The notes: a model not told the origin generated them from the letters alone. 38,203 nt of DNA from Bradyrhizobium genomosp. I (2014) (GCF_000261685.1 NZ_AJQE01000017.1:1-38203), one strand, 5' to 3'; counted from the first letter of the stretch, positions 1 to 9,495 are shown. Program-made: numbers and translations.

Positions 1-319
1 CGCCGCGGCCGGCCTTGGCCATCTTGTTGCCTTCGAGCGCGGTCGCCATCGAGGCGCTCTCGCCGGGCGTGTTGATCAGGATCGCGGTCGTCGAGCCGCC
101 GTACATGCCGCCATAATAGATGCCGGCAAACATGATCAGCGAGCCGCCGGGATCGAGCTTGTAGGTCACCGGCAGCAGTAGCGCGACCGTCAGCGCCGGG
201 CCGATACCGGGCAGCACGCCCACAGCGGTGCCGAGGAACACGCCGATCAGCGCGTAGAGCAGGTTGATCGGCTGGACGGCGACGGCCATGCCGTGCGCCA
301 GCGCCGCAAAAGTGTCCAT
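1..319 (-). CDS. tctA: TctA family tripartite transporter large membrane subunit, N-terminal part
   Basis: About 106 N-terminal residues of the large (12-TM class) permease of a tripartite tricarboxylate transporter; the gene runs off the left edge. Visible family features are the glycine-rich [17 protein letters not shown] stretch after the first membrane helix, then [20 protein letters not shown], both typical of TctA. The ATG overlaps the TGA of the upstream tctB gene (TGATG on minus), so translation is probably coupled. With TctC and TctB it forms a secondary uptake system for an organic anion; the substrate cannot be read from sequence. A second, complete paralogous system lies at 24757-27879. 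Confidence 0.93.
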   Translation of the reverse strand, partial: MDTFAALAHGMAVAVQPINLLYALIGVFLGTAVGVLPGIGPALTVALLLPVTYKLDPGGSLIMFAGIYYGGMYGGSTTAILINTPGESASMATALEGNKMAKAGRG

Positions 320-804
320 CACAGCAGTCGCTCCAGCGGGCCGGTCGGAAGGCTCAGCGTCAACAACCGGTCGAACGCGAGATAGATGAGGGTCGACATC
401 ACCAGGGCGATGATGGAATCCACCACGATGGCACGCCGTCCGAAAGCCGCCGACGTCGTCACGAACAGCGCCGACGTCGCCAGGATGAAACCGCCGCCAA
501 AGCCGATGATGGCGATCAGCAGAGCAAGGCCGACGAGGATCAGAACCACGGGGATAGGATCGGCGCTCTCGCGCGCAGGCAGATTGCCGCGCAGCGCGTC
601 GACGAAATTGCCGATCGCCAGCAGCGCAAGGCCGCTGGCGACCACGACCGGCATCGCCTCGGGTCCCATCCCGTACATCGTGGCGGATTGCAGGTCACGC
701 GCGTCCCAGACCAGCACCACGGCGAGGGCCGCAAGCAGTGCTGCGATGACGATGCCGGCGCGGTCGACGCGCCGCGGCGGCTGGACGGGATCGCCTGAGG
801 TCAT
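319..804 (-). CDS. tctB: TctB family tripartite transporter small membrane subunit
   Basis: 161 aa, the usual size of the poorly conserved small membrane subunit of tripartite tricarboxylate transporters. Hydrophobic helices are visible near residues 16-35, 50-68, 84-115 and 125-147, consistent with four TM segments. It overlaps tctC upstream by 4 bp (ATGA) and touches tctA downstream, so the three genes form one translationally coupled operon. Identity rests mainly on this context plus the FG-rich third helix region. Confidence in the family is high, in the substrate none. Confidence 0.9.
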   Translation of the reverse strand: MTSGDPVQPPRRVDRAGIVIAALLAALAVVLVWDARDLQSATMYGMGPEAMPVVVASGLALLAIGNFVDALRGNLPARESADPIPVVLILVGLALLIAIIGFGGGFILATSALFVTTSAAFGRRAIVVDSIIALVMSTLIYLAFDRLLTLSLPTGPLERLL

Positions 805-1769
805 GACTTGACCAGGCCGACCGATTTCAGCACGTCGGTGACGCGCACCGTTTCCTTCTTCAGGAAGTCGGCAAACGCGTCGCCGCCGAGATAGGCATCC
901 TCCCAGCCCTTCTGCTTGAGGATCTCCTTCCAGGCGTCAGACTTCACCATCTTCTCGACGGCATCGCTCAAGGTCTTGCGCTGCTCGGGCGTGATGCCGG
1001 GAGGCGCGACCACCGAACGCCAGTTGGCGATCACGAGGTCGATTCCCTGTTCCTTGAAGGTCGGGATGTCGCTGCCTGCGATGCGCTTCTCCGAGGTCAC
1101 GCCGATCGCGCGCAGCTTGCCGGACTTGATCTGCCCTTCATATTCGCTCAGTCCGGAAATGCCCGCAGTAACCTTCCCGCCGAGAATCGCAGCCAGCGAC
1201 TCGCCGCCGCCGGAGAACGGGATGTAGTTGATCTTCTTCGCATCGGCGCCGACGGCGCCGGCGAACATCGCCGCCATCACATGGTCGACGCCGCCGGCGG
1301 AGCCGCCGGCGAATGTCACCTTGGCGATATCGGCCTTCACCGCGGCGGCAAGATCCTGTGCATTCTTGATCGGCGAGTTCGCGGGAACCACGATCACCTG
1401 GATTTCCTCGGTGAGGCGCGCGATCGGCGTGACCTGCTCCAGCGTCACCGGCGACTTGTTCATGGCGAGCGCGCCGACCATGACGAAGCCGTTGACCATC
1501 ATCTGGTTGCCGTCGCCCTTGGCACCATTGACGAATTGCGCGATGCCGACGCTGCCGCCAGCGCCGGGAACGTTGGTGACCTGCACGCTGCGGGCGACGC
1601 CCGAAGCCACCAGGGCCTGCTGCATCGAGCGCGCGGTCTGGTCCCATCCCCCGCCCGGGGCCGCCGGCGCCATCAACTTGAGCTCGAGCTGCTGGGCGAA
1701 GGCCGGATTGGCTGCCGCCAGGGTCAGCGCGACGGCTGCGCCGACAAGGCGCGCGGAAAATCGAAACAT
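801..1769 (-). CDS. tctC: TctC/BugT family periplasmic solute-binding protein
   Basis: 322 aa periplasmic receptor of the tripartite transporter encoded with tctB and tctA. A Sec signal peptide is clear (basic start, hydrophobic core, cleavage near ANPAFA-QQ, about residue 25). The mature part carries the Bug-family landmarks: LMAPAAPGGGWDQTAR near the N-terminus, VTNVPGAGGSVG, and FAGGSAGGVDH followed by IPFSGGGE. These proteins bind carboxylates or related small anions. It is the first gene of the tctCBA operon and lies 105 bp downstream of the iclR gene on the same strand, making that regulator the likely controller. Ligand unknown. Confidence 0.93.
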   Translation of the reverse strand: MFRFSARLVGAAVALTLAAANPAFAQQLELKLMAPAAPGGGWDQTARSMQQALVASGVARSVQVTNVPGAGGSVGIAQFVNGAKGDGNQMMVNGFVMVGALAMNKSPVTLEQVTPIARLTEEIQVIVVPANSPIKNAQDLAAAVKADIAKVTFAGGSAGGVDHVMAAMFAGAVGADAKKINYIPFSGGGESLAAILGGKVTAGISGLSEYEGQIKSGKLRAIGVTSEKRIAGSDIPTFKEQGIDLVIANWRSVVAPPGITPEQRKTLSDAVEKMVKSDAWKEILKQKGWEDAYLGGDAFADFLKKETVRVTDVLKSVGLVKS

Positions 1770-1813
1770 GGGGGCATCTCCAGGCTCATGCGGACGTTTG
1801 CCGCATTGTGTCG

Positions 1814-1834
1814 TTTGGTCGCATATCAGCCAAA
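1814..1834. promoter_or_regulatory. Inverted repeat between iclR and tctC, possible IclR operator
   Basis: TTTGG at 1814-1818 and CCAAA at 1830-1834 form an interrupted inverted repeat in the 105-bp gap ahead of tctC. IclR-family proteins bind short palindromes of this size near their targets, so it is a plausible operator. Short arms mean chance cannot be excluded. Confidence 0.3.
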
Positions 1835-1874
1835 ACGGCCGATGCTGTCCAGTGACATCCCCCCGGGGTTTTTG

Positions 1875-2717
1875 TCAGCGGGGCGTCGGGATCACGCCGC
1901 CGAGCGCGTCCGTCAGTTCGGCGGCGACATCCCGGACGATTTGCCCAATTTCCGGCAACCTCTGGTCGGTCAGCCGGCTGGTCATGCCGGAGACCGAGAT
2001 CGCCGCGAGCGGCTCGGCGCAGTCGTTGTAGACGACCGCCGCAACACAGCGCAGGCCCATGCATGCCTCTTCATCGTCGAGGGCGTAGCCGAGCTTGCGG
2101 ATCTTTTCGAGTTCCCTAAACAGATCGCTCGGCCGCACGATCGACTTCTCGGTCAGGCGGGGCATGCCGTGATGGCGGATGACGGCGCTGACGTCCTCGT
2201 CCGAATAGGTTGCGAGCACCGCCTTGCCGACGCCGGAGGTCACCATGGGAACGCGGCCTCCCACCTTGGTCAGCGAGCGCATGATCTCGCGACTCTCCAT
2301 GCGGGTCAGCACGATGATGAACTCATCGTCGACCACGGCGAGATTGGCTGTCTCACGGGTGAGATCGCGCAGCTTGCGGAGGTATGGAATCGCCTGCGCT
2401 GAGAAATTCCGCCGCCGCGCGAAGCTCGCGCCGACCGTGAAGCTGCGAACGCCGACATGCCATTTGGATTTGGCACGGTCGAACTGCACGAAGCGCCGGC
2501 TTTCCAGCGTCGCCAGCAGGCGGTGCACCGTGGAGGCCGACAGGCCGGTGCGGATCGCGAGATCGCTGAGGCGATAGCCTTCGTCGTCCTCGGCCAGCGT
2601 CTCGATGATCGACAGCGCGCGGTCGACGGACTGCACGCCGCCGTCACGGCCCTCGTGCTCGGCCTCCGACGGCGACCGGGCTTCGTGCGATCTGCGCCGG
2701 ATCACGTCCTTGCTCAT
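1875..2717 (-). CDS. IclR family transcriptional regulator
   Basis: About 280 aa. An N-terminal winged helix-turn-helix (QSVDRALSIIETLAE, then LSDLAIRTGLSASTVHRLLATLES) is followed by the C-terminal IclR effector domain, with characteristic GKAVLATYSDEDV and the ending LAAISVSGMTSRLT. This is the standard IclR layout and length. The ATG at 2717 is preferred over one seven codons upstream (2738), because the latter starts 2 bp from an intergenic repeat with no ribosome site, while 2717 has an AGG-containing stretch before it. The gene precedes tctCBA on the same strand, so it probably senses the transported compound or a product and controls the transporter; that is inference. Confidence 0.9.
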   Translation of the reverse strand: MSKDVIRRRSHEARSPSEAEHEGRDGGVQSVDRALSIIETLAEDDEGYRLSDLAIRTGLSASTVHRLLATLESRRFVQFDRAKSKWHVGVRSFTVGASFARRRNFSAQAIPYLRKLRDLTRETANLAVVDDEFIIVLTRMESREIMRSLTKVGGRVPMVTSGVGKAVLATYSDEDVSAVIRHHGMPRLTEKSIVRPSDLFRELEKIRKLGYALDDEEACMGLRCVAAVVYNDCAEPLAAISVSGMTSRLTDQRLPEIGQIVRDVAAELTDALGGVIPTPR

Positions 2718-2739
2718 CGCGACCTGCCGCTTGTGCATC

Positions 2740-2850
2740 CGTCATTCCGGGATGGTGCGCCGGGACTGCGCGCAGCGCGGGCCTGGCGTACCAGACCCGG
2801 AATCTCGAGATTCCCGGGTTCGATGCTGCACATCGCCCCGGGATGACAGG
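2740..2850. repeat. Intergenic palindromic repeat (Bradyrhizobium type)
   Basis: Imperfect inverted repeat: GTCATTCCGGGATGGTG at the left end pairs with CATCGCCCCGGGATGAC at the right end, with further complementary stretches inside. This CGTCATTCCGGG-type element fills the gap between the iclR start and the synthetase stop. Similar dispersed elements are common between Bradyrhizobium genes; it could fold in RNA and act as a transcript boundary. Confidence 0.7.
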
Positions 2851-2860
2851 AGAGTTAGGC

Positions 2861-4990
2861 TCAGAGCAGCCCTGCCCCACGTGCCCATTTGTACTTGGCG
2901 CCGAGGACCTCGACCGGCAGCTCGGTCGAGTAGGCATAGGCCGGGATGCCGTGCTGGTAGAGATATTCGGCGGCTTCCTCGACCTCAACATCGCCGGCGA
3001 GCGAGGCGACCATGGGCTTCACAAACCCCTTGGCCTCCATCTCCTTCTTCACCTCGACCATGTTGCGGGCAAACACCATCGGCGGGGTGACGATGGTGTG
3101 CCAGTAGCCGAGGATCAGCGCGTGGATGCGCTCATCCGACAGGCCGAGCTTCACGGTGTTGACGTAGGTGATCGGCGGCTCGCCGCCGGTGATATCCACA
3201 GGATTTCCGGCAGCGCCGAACGGCGGGATGAACTTGCGGAAGGCCGCATCCAGATCAGGCGGCATCGACATCAGCGACAGGCCGTTGTCGACGCAGGAGT
3301 CCGACAGAAGCACGCCCGAGCCGCCTGCACCGGTGATGATCAAGACGTTCTCGCCCTTCGGCGTCGGCAGCACCGGCACGCCGCGGGCGAATTCGAGTAG
3401 CTGGCGCAAGCTCCGGGCGCGGATCACGCCGGATTGCTTGAACACGTCTTCGTAGATGCGATCGTTGCCGGCGAGCGCGCCGGTGTGCGACGAGGCCGCC
3501 TTGGCGCCGGCCGAGGTGCGGCCAGCCTTGAGCACGACGACCGGCTTCTTCTTGGAGACGCGCTTGGCGGCTTCGGCAAAGGCGCGGCCGTCCTTGAGGT
3601 CCTCGCAGTGCTGCGCGATCAGATTGGTGTTCGGATCCTGCTCGAAGAAGGCGAGCAGATCGTCCTCGTCGATGTCGGACTTGTTGCCGAGGCCGACGAT
3701 CGCCGACACCCCCATTTTCGCCGAGCGCGAGAAGCCGATGATGGCCATTCCGATGCCGCCCGACTGCGACGACAACGCCGCGTGGCCCTTGACGTCATAG
3801 GCGGTGCAAAAGGTGGCGCAGAGATTGGCCGGCGTGTAGTAGAAGCCGTAGATGTTCGGCCCCATCAGGCGGATGTCGTACTTCTTGCCGACCTCGACGA
3901 TCTCGGCCTGCAGCTCCGGCGCACCGGCCTCGGCGAAGCCCGACGGGATCAGCACCGCGCCCGGGATTTTCTTCTCGCCGCATTCGGTCAGCGCCGCGGC
4001 AACGAACTTCGCGGGAATCGCGAAAACCGCGACGTCGATCACGCCCGGCACGTCCTTGACGCTCTTGTAGGCCTTGTAGCCGAGGATCTCGGCGGCTTTG
4101 GGATGGATCGGAATGATCTCGCCCTTGTAGCCGCCGTTGATGAGGTTCTTCATCACGGAATTGCCGATCTTGCCGTCCTCCGCGGAGGCGCCGATCACGG
4201 CGACCGCCTTCGGCTGCATGATGCGGTTCATCGCCGCGACGATCTCTTCGGTCGGGCGCGGCTTCGGCTTCGGCACATAGGCGAAGTCGACGACGATGCG
4301 GACGTCCGCGGCGGTCGCGCCCTTCGCCGTCGCGAACACAGGGTTGAGGTCGAGCTCGACGATCTCGGGGAAATCGGTGACGAGCTGCGAGACCTTGACG
4401 ATGACGTCGGCGAGGGCGTTGCGGTTCACCGGCTCGCCGCCGCGCACGCCCTTCAGGATCTCGTGCGCCTGGATGCCGTCGAGCATCGAGAGCGCGTCCT
4501 CCTTGGTCGCGGGCGCGAGGCGGAAGGTGATGTCCTTGAGCACCTCGACCAGCACGCCGCCGAGGCCGAAAGCGACCAGCTTGCCGAATGATCCGTCGGT
4601 GATCGAACCGACGATCACTTCGGTACCGCCGGCCAGCATCTGCTGCACCTGGACGCCTTCGATCTTGGCGTCGGACTTATACTTCTTGGCGTTGCCGAGA
4701 ATGGTCTCGTAGGCCTTCTCGGCCTCGTCGGCCGTCTTGAGGCCGACGATGACGCCGCCGGCTTCGGTCTTGTGGAGAATGTCCGGCGAGACGATCTTCA
4801 TCACGACCGGGAAGCCCATCGCGGTGGCCATCTTGCCGGCCTCGCCGGCCGACTTCGCCACGCCCTCCTTCGGCACCGGAATGCCGTAGGCGTCGCAGAC
4901 CAGCTTGCCTTCCGGGGCCGTCAGGCTGGTGCGGTTGTCCGCCTTGACCTGGTCAAGCACCTTGCGGACGGCATCTTTGGAATTGGACAT
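2861..4990 (-). CDS. NDP-forming acyl-CoA synthetase (acetate-CoA ligase family), fused ATP-grasp + CoA-ligase
   Basis: 709 aa in beta-then-alpha order. An ATP-grasp domain (about residues 10-240; GFPVVMKIVSPDILHKTEAGGV, VELDLNPVFA) is followed by a CoA-binding Rossmann domain (about 255-345; AVAVIGAS at 263-270), then succinyl-CoA-ligase-like domains from about 370. SHTGALAG at 501-508 carries the candidate phosphohistidine (His502) used by ADP-forming acyl-CoA synthetases. The family makes acyl-CoA from acid + CoA + ATP reversibly with ADP + Pi. Divergent from gntR-oxc-frc and preceded by the same operator motif, it probably serves oxalate metabolism, for example by priming the CoA cycle with oxalyl-, formyl- or acetyl-CoA. 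The acid used is not deducible. GGGAG lies just before the ATG. Confidence 0.9.
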   Translation of the reverse strand: MSNSKDAVRKVLDQVKADNRTSLTAPEGKLVCDAYGIPVPKEGVAKSAGEAGKMATAMGFPVVMKIVSPDILHKTEAGGVIVGLKTADEAEKAYETILGNAKKYKSDAKIEGVQVQQMLAGGTEVIVGSITDGSFGKLVAFGLGGVLVEVLKDITFRLAPATKEDALSMLDGIQAHEILKGVRGGEPVNRNALADVIVKVSQLVTDFPEIVELDLNPVFATAKGATAADVRIVVDFAYVPKPKPRPTEEIVAAMNRIMQPKAVAVIGASAEDGKIGNSVMKNLINGGYKGEIIPIHPKAAEILGYKAYKSVKDVPGVIDVAVFAIPAKFVAAALTECGEKKIPGAVLIPSGFAEAGAPELQAEIVEVGKKYDIRLMGPNIYGFYYTPANLCATFCTAYDVKGHAALSSQSGGIGMAIIGFSRSAKMGVSAIVGLGNKSDIDEDDLLAFFEQDPNTNLIAQHCEDLKDGRAFAEAAKRVSKKKPVVVLKAGRTSAGAKAASSHTGALAGNDRIYEDVFKQSGVIRARSLRQLLEFARGVPVLPTPKGENVLIITGAGGSGVLLSDSCVDNGLSLMSMPPDLDAAFRKFIPPFGAAGNPVDITGGEPPITYVNTVKLGLSDERIHALILGYWHTIVTPPMVFARNMVEVKKEMEAKGFVKPMVASLAGDVEVEEAAEYLYQHGIPAYAYSTELPVEVLGAKYKWARGAGLL

Positions 4991-5150
4991 GTGGCTTCTC
5001 CCTTGACCTCAGTTCGTTCTTTACAAAGCGCGCGCGTGTTTGCGGCTGCCCGTGATGCTTGCCATTCGCCGCGCTCTGTTCCATGTCGCGGGTCGGAGCG
5101 GCGTAAAGCGCCAGACTACTCCGCCGGCATGGATCAAAAATGGCTGGCGA

Positions 5151-5167
5151 TGGCATTTGGTATGCCA
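5151..5167. promoter_or_regulatory. GntR operator A (synthetase side of the divergent promoter)
   Basis: TGGCATTTGGTATGCCA: perfect 6-bp arms TGGCAT/ATGCCA around a 5-bp spacer. On the minus strand a perfect TTGACA (plus 5178-5183) lies 10 bp upstream of it, so the operator covers the -10 region of a promoter firing toward the acyl-CoA synthetase (ATG at 4990, leader about 150 nt). Operator role is inferred from repetition of this motif at six other sites in the window. Confidence 0.75.
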
Positions 5168-5231
5168 GAAGCCAACTTGTCAAGCTGGAGCATGCCTTAG
5201 AACGCCGCAAAAAATAGCCAGCTTGACATTC

Positions 5232-5248
5232 TGGCATGTGGTATGCCA
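5232..5248. promoter_or_regulatory. GntR operator B (gntR-oxc-frc promoter)
   Basis: TGGCATGTGGTATGCCA, same arms as operator A, centres 81 bp apart. TTGACA at 5223-5228 is only 3 bp upstream, placing the palindrome over the spacer/-10 of a promoter for gntR-oxc-frc (start codon at 5304). Binding there would block transcription, so autorepression of gntR is the simplest reading. Confidence 0.8.
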
Positions 5249-5303
5249 AAAACTTTCCGTCATTATTCCTGTAAAAGACGACTCCCACTGGAGGAGATTC
5301 GTC

Positions 5304-6035
5304 GTGTCACAACGGAAACCAATCAAGGCGTTGCCGAACATGGCCGAGGCAGACATCGCAATCGTTCGTATTGCCCCGGAGAGCAGCTTCAAAAACAAGG
5401 CGTATGACGCCTTGAAGGAAGCCATCCTCAAGATGGACATCTACTCGACGCCCGAGCCGGTGATGCTCGACGAGCGCGCGTTGTCCGAGAGGCTTGGCGT
5501 CAGCCGCACCCCGATCCGCGAAGCCATCGCGATGCTCGAGCAGGACGGTTTCGTGAAAACGGTGCCGCGCCGCGGCATCATGGTGGTGCGCAGAACCAAG
5601 AGCGAGATCGTCGACATGATCCGCGCCTGGGCGGCGCTGGAGAGCATGGCCGCGCGCCTCATCACCACCACCGCACGCAAGAAGGACATCACGGCGCTGC
5701 GCGACTTCTTCAAGGATTTCGGCAGGGACCGCCTGCCCGAGGATCACGTCGAGGAATATTCACGCGCCAACATCGCCTTCCATCAGGCGCTGATCTCGCT
5801 GTCGGAATCGCCGGTGCTGGTCGATCTCACCAACGACCTCCTGCTGCACGTGCGCGGCTATCGCCAGCTGACCATCGGACGCAAGGATCGCACCGCGACG
5901 TCGCTGCCCGAGCATCTCGGCATGATCGAAGCGCTGGAAGCGCGCGACACCGAGCTCGCCGAGAAGCGCGCCCGCGATCACACCCTCGGCCTTGCCGCTT
6001 ACGTCGAAGCGCACGGCCAGGAACTGTTCACGTAG
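5304..6035 (+). CDS. GntR family regulator (FadR/FCD subfamily), candidate oxalate regulator
   Basis: 243 aa. The winged-helix GntR domain (about residues 30-100; [19 protein letters not shown] then [15 protein letters not shown]) is followed by an all-helical FCD ligand domain (about 105-235). The FCD part has spaced acidic/His residues ([33 protein letters not shown]) like the metal-carboxylate site of the family. The GTG at 5304 is chosen because GGAGGAG sits 7 bp upstream; an ATG twelve codons later (5340) is the alternative. It heads gntR-oxc-frc, with two palindromes upstream whose TGGYAT-N5-ATRCCA pattern recurs before transport genes 19-26 kb away. Likely a repressor relieved by oxalate, oxalyl-CoA or a related acid; effector is inferred. 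Confidence 0.92.
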   Translation: MSQRKPIKALPNMAEADIAIVRIAPESSFKNKAYDALKEAILKMDIYSTPEPVMLDERALSERLGVSRTPIREAIAMLEQDGFVKTVPRRGIMVVRRTKSEIVDMIRAWAALESMAARLITTTARKKDITALRDFFKDFGRDRLPEDHVEEYSRANIAFHQALISLSESPVLVDLTNDLLLHVRGYRQLTIGRKDRTATSLPEHLGMIEALEARDTELAEKRARDHTLGLAAYVEAHGQELFT

Positions 6036-6109
6036 CGCTTTACCCAGCGAACGTTCACCAGAAGGGCGAAGCACTCGCCCCACTACTTGAGACCAGGGAG
6101 ACAAGGCCC

Positions 6110-7843
6110 ATGCTGAATACCGCGACCAAGTCCGAGGCACCGGGCACCGAGCAGGAACTGACGGATGGTTTTCATCTCGTCATCGACGCGCTCAAGCTGA
6201 ACGGCATCAACACCATCTATAATGTGCCGGGCATCCCGATCACGGATTTGGGCCGCATGGCGCAGGCGGCCGGTATTCGCGTGATCTCCTTCCGCCACGA
6301 GCAGAACGCCGGCTACGCCGCGGGCATCGCCGGTTATCTCACCAGGAAACCCGGCGTCTGCCTCACGGTCTCCGCACCCGGCTTCCTCAATGGTCTCACC
6401 GCGCTCGCCCACGCCACCACCAATTGCTACCCGATGATCCTGGTCTCGGGCTCCTCCGAGCGCGAGATCGTCGACTTGCAGCAGGGCGACTACGAGGAAA
6501 TGGACCAGCTCGCGATCGCAAGGCCGCTGTGCAAGGCGGCCTATCGCGTGCTGCATGCCCAGGACATCGGCATCGGCTTCGCCCGCGCCATCCGCGCCGC
6601 GGTCTCGGGCCGTCCGGGCGGCGTATATCTCGACCTGCCGGCAAAGCTGTTCGGCCAGGTGATGAACGCCGAGGCCGGCCGGAAGTCGCTGGTCAAGGTG
6701 ATCGACGCGGCGCCCGCGCAGATCCCCTCGCCCGCTTCGGTCAAGCGCGCGCTCGACGTGCTCAAGAGCGCCAAGCGTCCGCTCATCATCCTCGGCAAGG
6801 GCGCGGCCTACGCGCAGGCCGACGAGGAGATCAAGAGCTTCGTCGAGAAGAGCGGCGTGCCGTTCCTGCCGATGAGCATGGCCAAGGGCCTGCTCCCCGA
6901 CACGCATCCGCAGTGCGCGGGCGCGGCCCGCTCGACGGTGCTGAAGGACTCCGACGTCGTCATGCTGATCGGCGCGCGGCTGAACTGGCTGCTGTCGCAC
7001 GGCAAGGGCAAGAGCTGGGGCGAGGCGCCGAAGAAGTTCATCCAGGTCGACATCGAGCCGAAGGAGATGGACTCCAACGTCGAGATCGTCGCCCCCGTGG
7101 TCGGCGACATCGGCTCGGTCGTCTCGGCGTTCAACCAGGCGCTTGCGTCGGGCTGGACCGCCCCGCCCGCTGAATGGACCAAGGCCGTGTCAGCCAAGCG
7201 CGAAGAGAACGTCGCCAAGATGGCGCCGAAGCTCATGAACAACAAATCGCCGATGGACTATCACGGTGCGCTCGGCGTGCTGAAGAACGTCATCAAGGAG
7301 CACCCCGAGGCGATCCTCGTCAACGAAGGCGCCAACACGCTCGACCTCGCCCGCGGCGTCATCGACATGTACCGCCCGCGCAAGCGTCTCGACGTCGGCA
7401 CCTGGGGCGTGATGGGCATCGGCATGGGCCAGGCGATCGCGGCCGCGCTCGAGACCGGCCATCCCGTGCTCGCGGTCGAAGGCGACTCGGCCTTCGGCTT
7501 CTCCGGCATGGAGGTCGAGACCATCTGCCGCTACAACCTGCCGATCTGCGTCGTCATCTTCAACAATGACGGCATCTATCGCGGCACCGACGTCAACGGC
7601 GCGAACGCCGACCCGGCGACGACGGTGTTCGTCAAGGGCGCGCGCTACGACAAGATGATGGAAGCCTTCGGCGGCGTCGGCGTCAACGCGACCTCGCCCG
7701 ACGAGCTCAAGCGCGCCGTCAACGAGGCGATGAAGTCCGGCAAGCCGACGCTCATCAACGCGGTGATCGACCCGGCCGCGGGCTCGGAGAGCGGCCGCAT
7801 CGGCAACCTCAATCCGCAGAGCGTTCTGCAGAAGAAGAAGTAA
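6110..7843 (+). CDS. oxc: Oxalyl-CoA decarboxylase
   Basis: 577 aa ThDP enzyme (EC 4.1.1.8) converting oxalyl-CoA to formyl-CoA + CO2 in the cytoplasm. Three-domain ThDP layout: the N-terminal pyrimidine-binding domain has the catalytic glutamate in [16 protein letters not shown] (Glu64), the middle domain (about 200-340) resembles the ADP-activated nucleotide-binding domain of this family, and the C-terminal pyrophosphate domain has the ThDP motif from GDS (458-460) to ND (486-487). The run [16 protein letters not shown] and the overall length agree with characterised Oxc. It lies 74 bp after gntR and 60 bp before frc, without its own operator, so it is co-transcribed. Frc regenerates its substrate by moving CoA from formyl-CoA to oxalate. 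Confidence 0.97.
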   Translation: MLNTATKSEAPGTEQELTDGFHLVIDALKLNGINTIYNVPGIPITDLGRMAQAAGIRVISFRHEQNAGYAAGIAGYLTRKPGVCLTVSAPGFLNGLTALAHATTNCYPMILVSGSSEREIVDLQQGDYEEMDQLAIARPLCKAAYRVLHAQDIGIGFARAIRAAVSGRPGGVYLDLPAKLFGQVMNAEAGRKSLVKVIDAAPAQIPSPASVKRALDVLKSAKRPLIILGKGAAYAQADEEIKSFVEKSGVPFLPMSMAKGLLPDTHPQCAGAARSTVLKDSDVVMLIGARLNWLLSHGKGKSWGEAPKKFIQVDIEPKEMDSNVEIVAPVVGDIGSVVSAFNQALASGWTAPPAEWTKAVSAKREENVAKMAPKLMNNKSPMDYHGALGVLKNVIKEHPEAILVNEGANTLDLARGVIDMYRPRKRLDVGTWGVMGIGMGQAIAAALETGHPVLAVEGDSAFGFSGMEVETICRYNLPICVVIFNNDGIYRGTDVNGANADPATTVFVKGARYDKMMEAFGGVGVNATSPDELKRAVNEAMKSGKPTLINAVIDPAAGSESGRIGNLNPQSVLQKKK

Positions 7844-7903
7844 GTCCACCCCTCAACCCTTTATTCCCTGCCGGGTGCAGGGGCAGACAGAGTACGGAGC
7901 AAC

Positions 7904-9184
7904 ATGATGACCAAAGCGCTCGAGGGCGTTCGCATTCTCGACTTCACCCACGTTCAGTCCGGACCGACCTGCACGCAGCTGCTGGCCTGGTTCGGCGCCG
8001 ACGTGATCAAGGTGGAACGTCCGGGCGTGGGTGACATCACCCGCGGCCAGCTGCAGGACATCCCGAACGTCGACAGCCTGTATTTCACCATGCTCAACCA
8101 CAACAAGCGCTCAATCACGCTCGACACCAAGAACCCCAAGGGCAAGGAAGTCCTGACCGAACTGATCAAGAAGTGCGACGTGCTGGTGGAAAATTTCGGC
8201 CCCGGCGTGCTCGATCGCATGGGCTTCCCCTGGGAGAAGATTCAAGCGATCAACCCGAAGATGATCGTCGCCTCGATCAAGGGCTTCGGCCCCGGGCCTT
8301 ACGAAGACTGCAAGGTCTACGAGAACGTCGCGCAGTGCACCGGCGGCGCCGCTTCCACCACCGGCTTCCGCGACGGCCTGCCGCTCGTCACCGGCGCCCA
8401 GATCGGCGATTCCGGCACCGGCCTGCATCTGGCGCTCGGCATCGTCACCGCGCTCTACCAGCGCACGCATTCGGGCAAGGGCCAGCGCGTCACCGCCGCG
8501 ATGCAGGATGGCGTGCTCAACCTCTGCCGCGTCAAGCTGCGCGACCAGCAGCGCCTCGCTCACGGCCCGCTCAAGGAGTACAGCCAGTTCGGCGAAGGCG
8601 TGCCGTTCGGCGACGCCGTGCCGCGCGCCGGCAACGACTCGGGCGGCGGCCAGCCAGGCCGCATCCTGAAGTGCAAGGGCTGGGAGACCGATCCCAACGC
8701 CTACATCTACTTCATCACCCAGGCCCCGGTCTGGGAGAAGATCTGCGACGTGATCGGCGAGCCCTCGTGGAAGACCGATCCGAACTACGCCAAGCCGGCG
8801 GCGCGCCTGCCGCGTCTTAACGAGATCTTCGCCCGCATCGAGCAGTGGACGATGACCAAGACCAAGTTCGAGGCGATGGAGATCCTCAACAAGGACGACA
8901 TCCCCTGCGGCCCGATCCTGTCGATGAAGGAGATCGCGGAAGACCAGTCGCTGCGCGCGACCGGCACCGTGGTCGAGGTCGACCACCCCACCCGCGGCAA
9001 GTACATCTCGGTCGGCAACCCGATCAAGCTGTCGGATAGCCCGAGCGACGTGCAACGCTCGCCGCTGCTCGGCGAGCACACCGACGAGATCCTGCGTTCG
9101 GTGCTCGGCTTCAGCGATCACCAGGTCGCCGATATCCACAAGTCCGGCGCGCTCGCCCCGCCGCAGAAGCAGGCCGCCGAGTAA
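7904..9184 (+). CDS. frc: Formyl-CoA:oxalate CoA-transferase
   Basis: 426 aa class III CoA-transferase (EC 2.8.3.16) moving CoA from formyl-CoA to oxalate, releasing formate and giving oxalyl-CoA for Oxc. The catalytic aspartate is Asp169 in [11 protein letters not shown], the same number as reported for the Oxalobacter enzyme when the first of the two ATGs is used. The N-terminal [27 protein letters not shown] is typical, and SGGGQPG near 246-252 corresponds to the glycine loop over the active site. ACGGAG precedes the start. Last gene of gntR-oxc-frc, followed by a strong terminator. Confidence 0.97.
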   Translation: MMTKALEGVRILDFTHVQSGPTCTQLLAWFGADVIKVERPGVGDITRGQLQDIPNVDSLYFTMLNHNKRSITLDTKNPKGKEVLTELIKKCDVLVENFGPGVLDRMGFPWEKIQAINPKMIVASIKGFGPGPYEDCKVYENVAQCTGGAASTTGFRDGLPLVTGAQIGDSGTGLHLALGIVTALYQRTHSGKGQRVTAAMQDGVLNLCRVKLRDQQRLAHGPLKEYSQFGEGVPFGDAVPRAGNDSGGGQPGRILKCKGWETDPNAYIYFITQAPVWEKICDVIGEPSWKTDPNYAKPAARLPRLNEIFARIEQWTMTKTKFEAMEILNKDDIPCGPILSMKEIAEDQSLRATGTVVEVDHPTRGKYISVGNPIKLSDSPSDVQRSPLLGEHTDEILRSVLGFSDHQVADIHKSGALAPPQKQAAE

Positions 9185-9208
9185 GCGACCGCGCCCTGAA
9201 CGATACGC

Positions 9209-9240
9209 AAAGGGCCGCCCGAAAGGGCGGCCCTTTTGCT
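9209..9240 (+). terminator. Rho-independent terminator after frc
   Basis: AAAGGGCCGCCC (9209-9220), GAAA loop, then GGGCGGCCCTTT (9225-9236) running into TTTTGCTT. A 12-bp perfect stem with tetraloop and T tract ends the gntR-oxc-frc transcript 25 bp after the frc stop. Confidence 0.93.
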
Positions 9241-9495
9241 TGCGAACGCCATGCGGTCGCATGCGCCAACTAAAAAACTGAAAAACAACCCCATGCACAG
9301 TAGCCAACCCCTTGGTCGCATTAGGCATTTCTTTTTAGCAGAAATATCTTCGACGCGTCGGGCAAAACAGGGGTAGTATGAAATGATCCAAAAGAGGCTC
9401 CGGCTGTCGTTCCTTTGTCTGGCGTCGATCTCGAACGGACAACGGCCACGCGCAATCGAGAATGGCGCTCCGCGCCTTTCCAAAAGGACCAGGCC
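9241..9495. other. Convergent intergenic gap, frc to bioB
   Basis: Lies between the 3' ends of frc and bioB. It is more AT-rich than its neighbours around 9300-9400. A short GGCGC/GCGCC hairpin near 9464-9476 could weakly terminate bioB. I see no gene with coding signs here. Confidence 0.5.

Noticed and set aside
3434..4591. Long open frame (385 codons) antisense to the acyl-CoA synthetase
   Set aside because: Its product is Arg/Asp/His/Leu-rich low-complexity sequence typical of the opposite strand of GC-rich genes; the synthetase frame has full domain matches and a ribosome site.
8111..9328. 405-codon open frame antisense to frc
   Set aside because: Shadow of frc with biased composition and no motifs; it also runs through the frc terminator.
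9118..9483. 121-codon open frame on minus between bioB and frc
   Set aside because: Overlaps the end of frc and its terminator, and the product shows no coherent domain.
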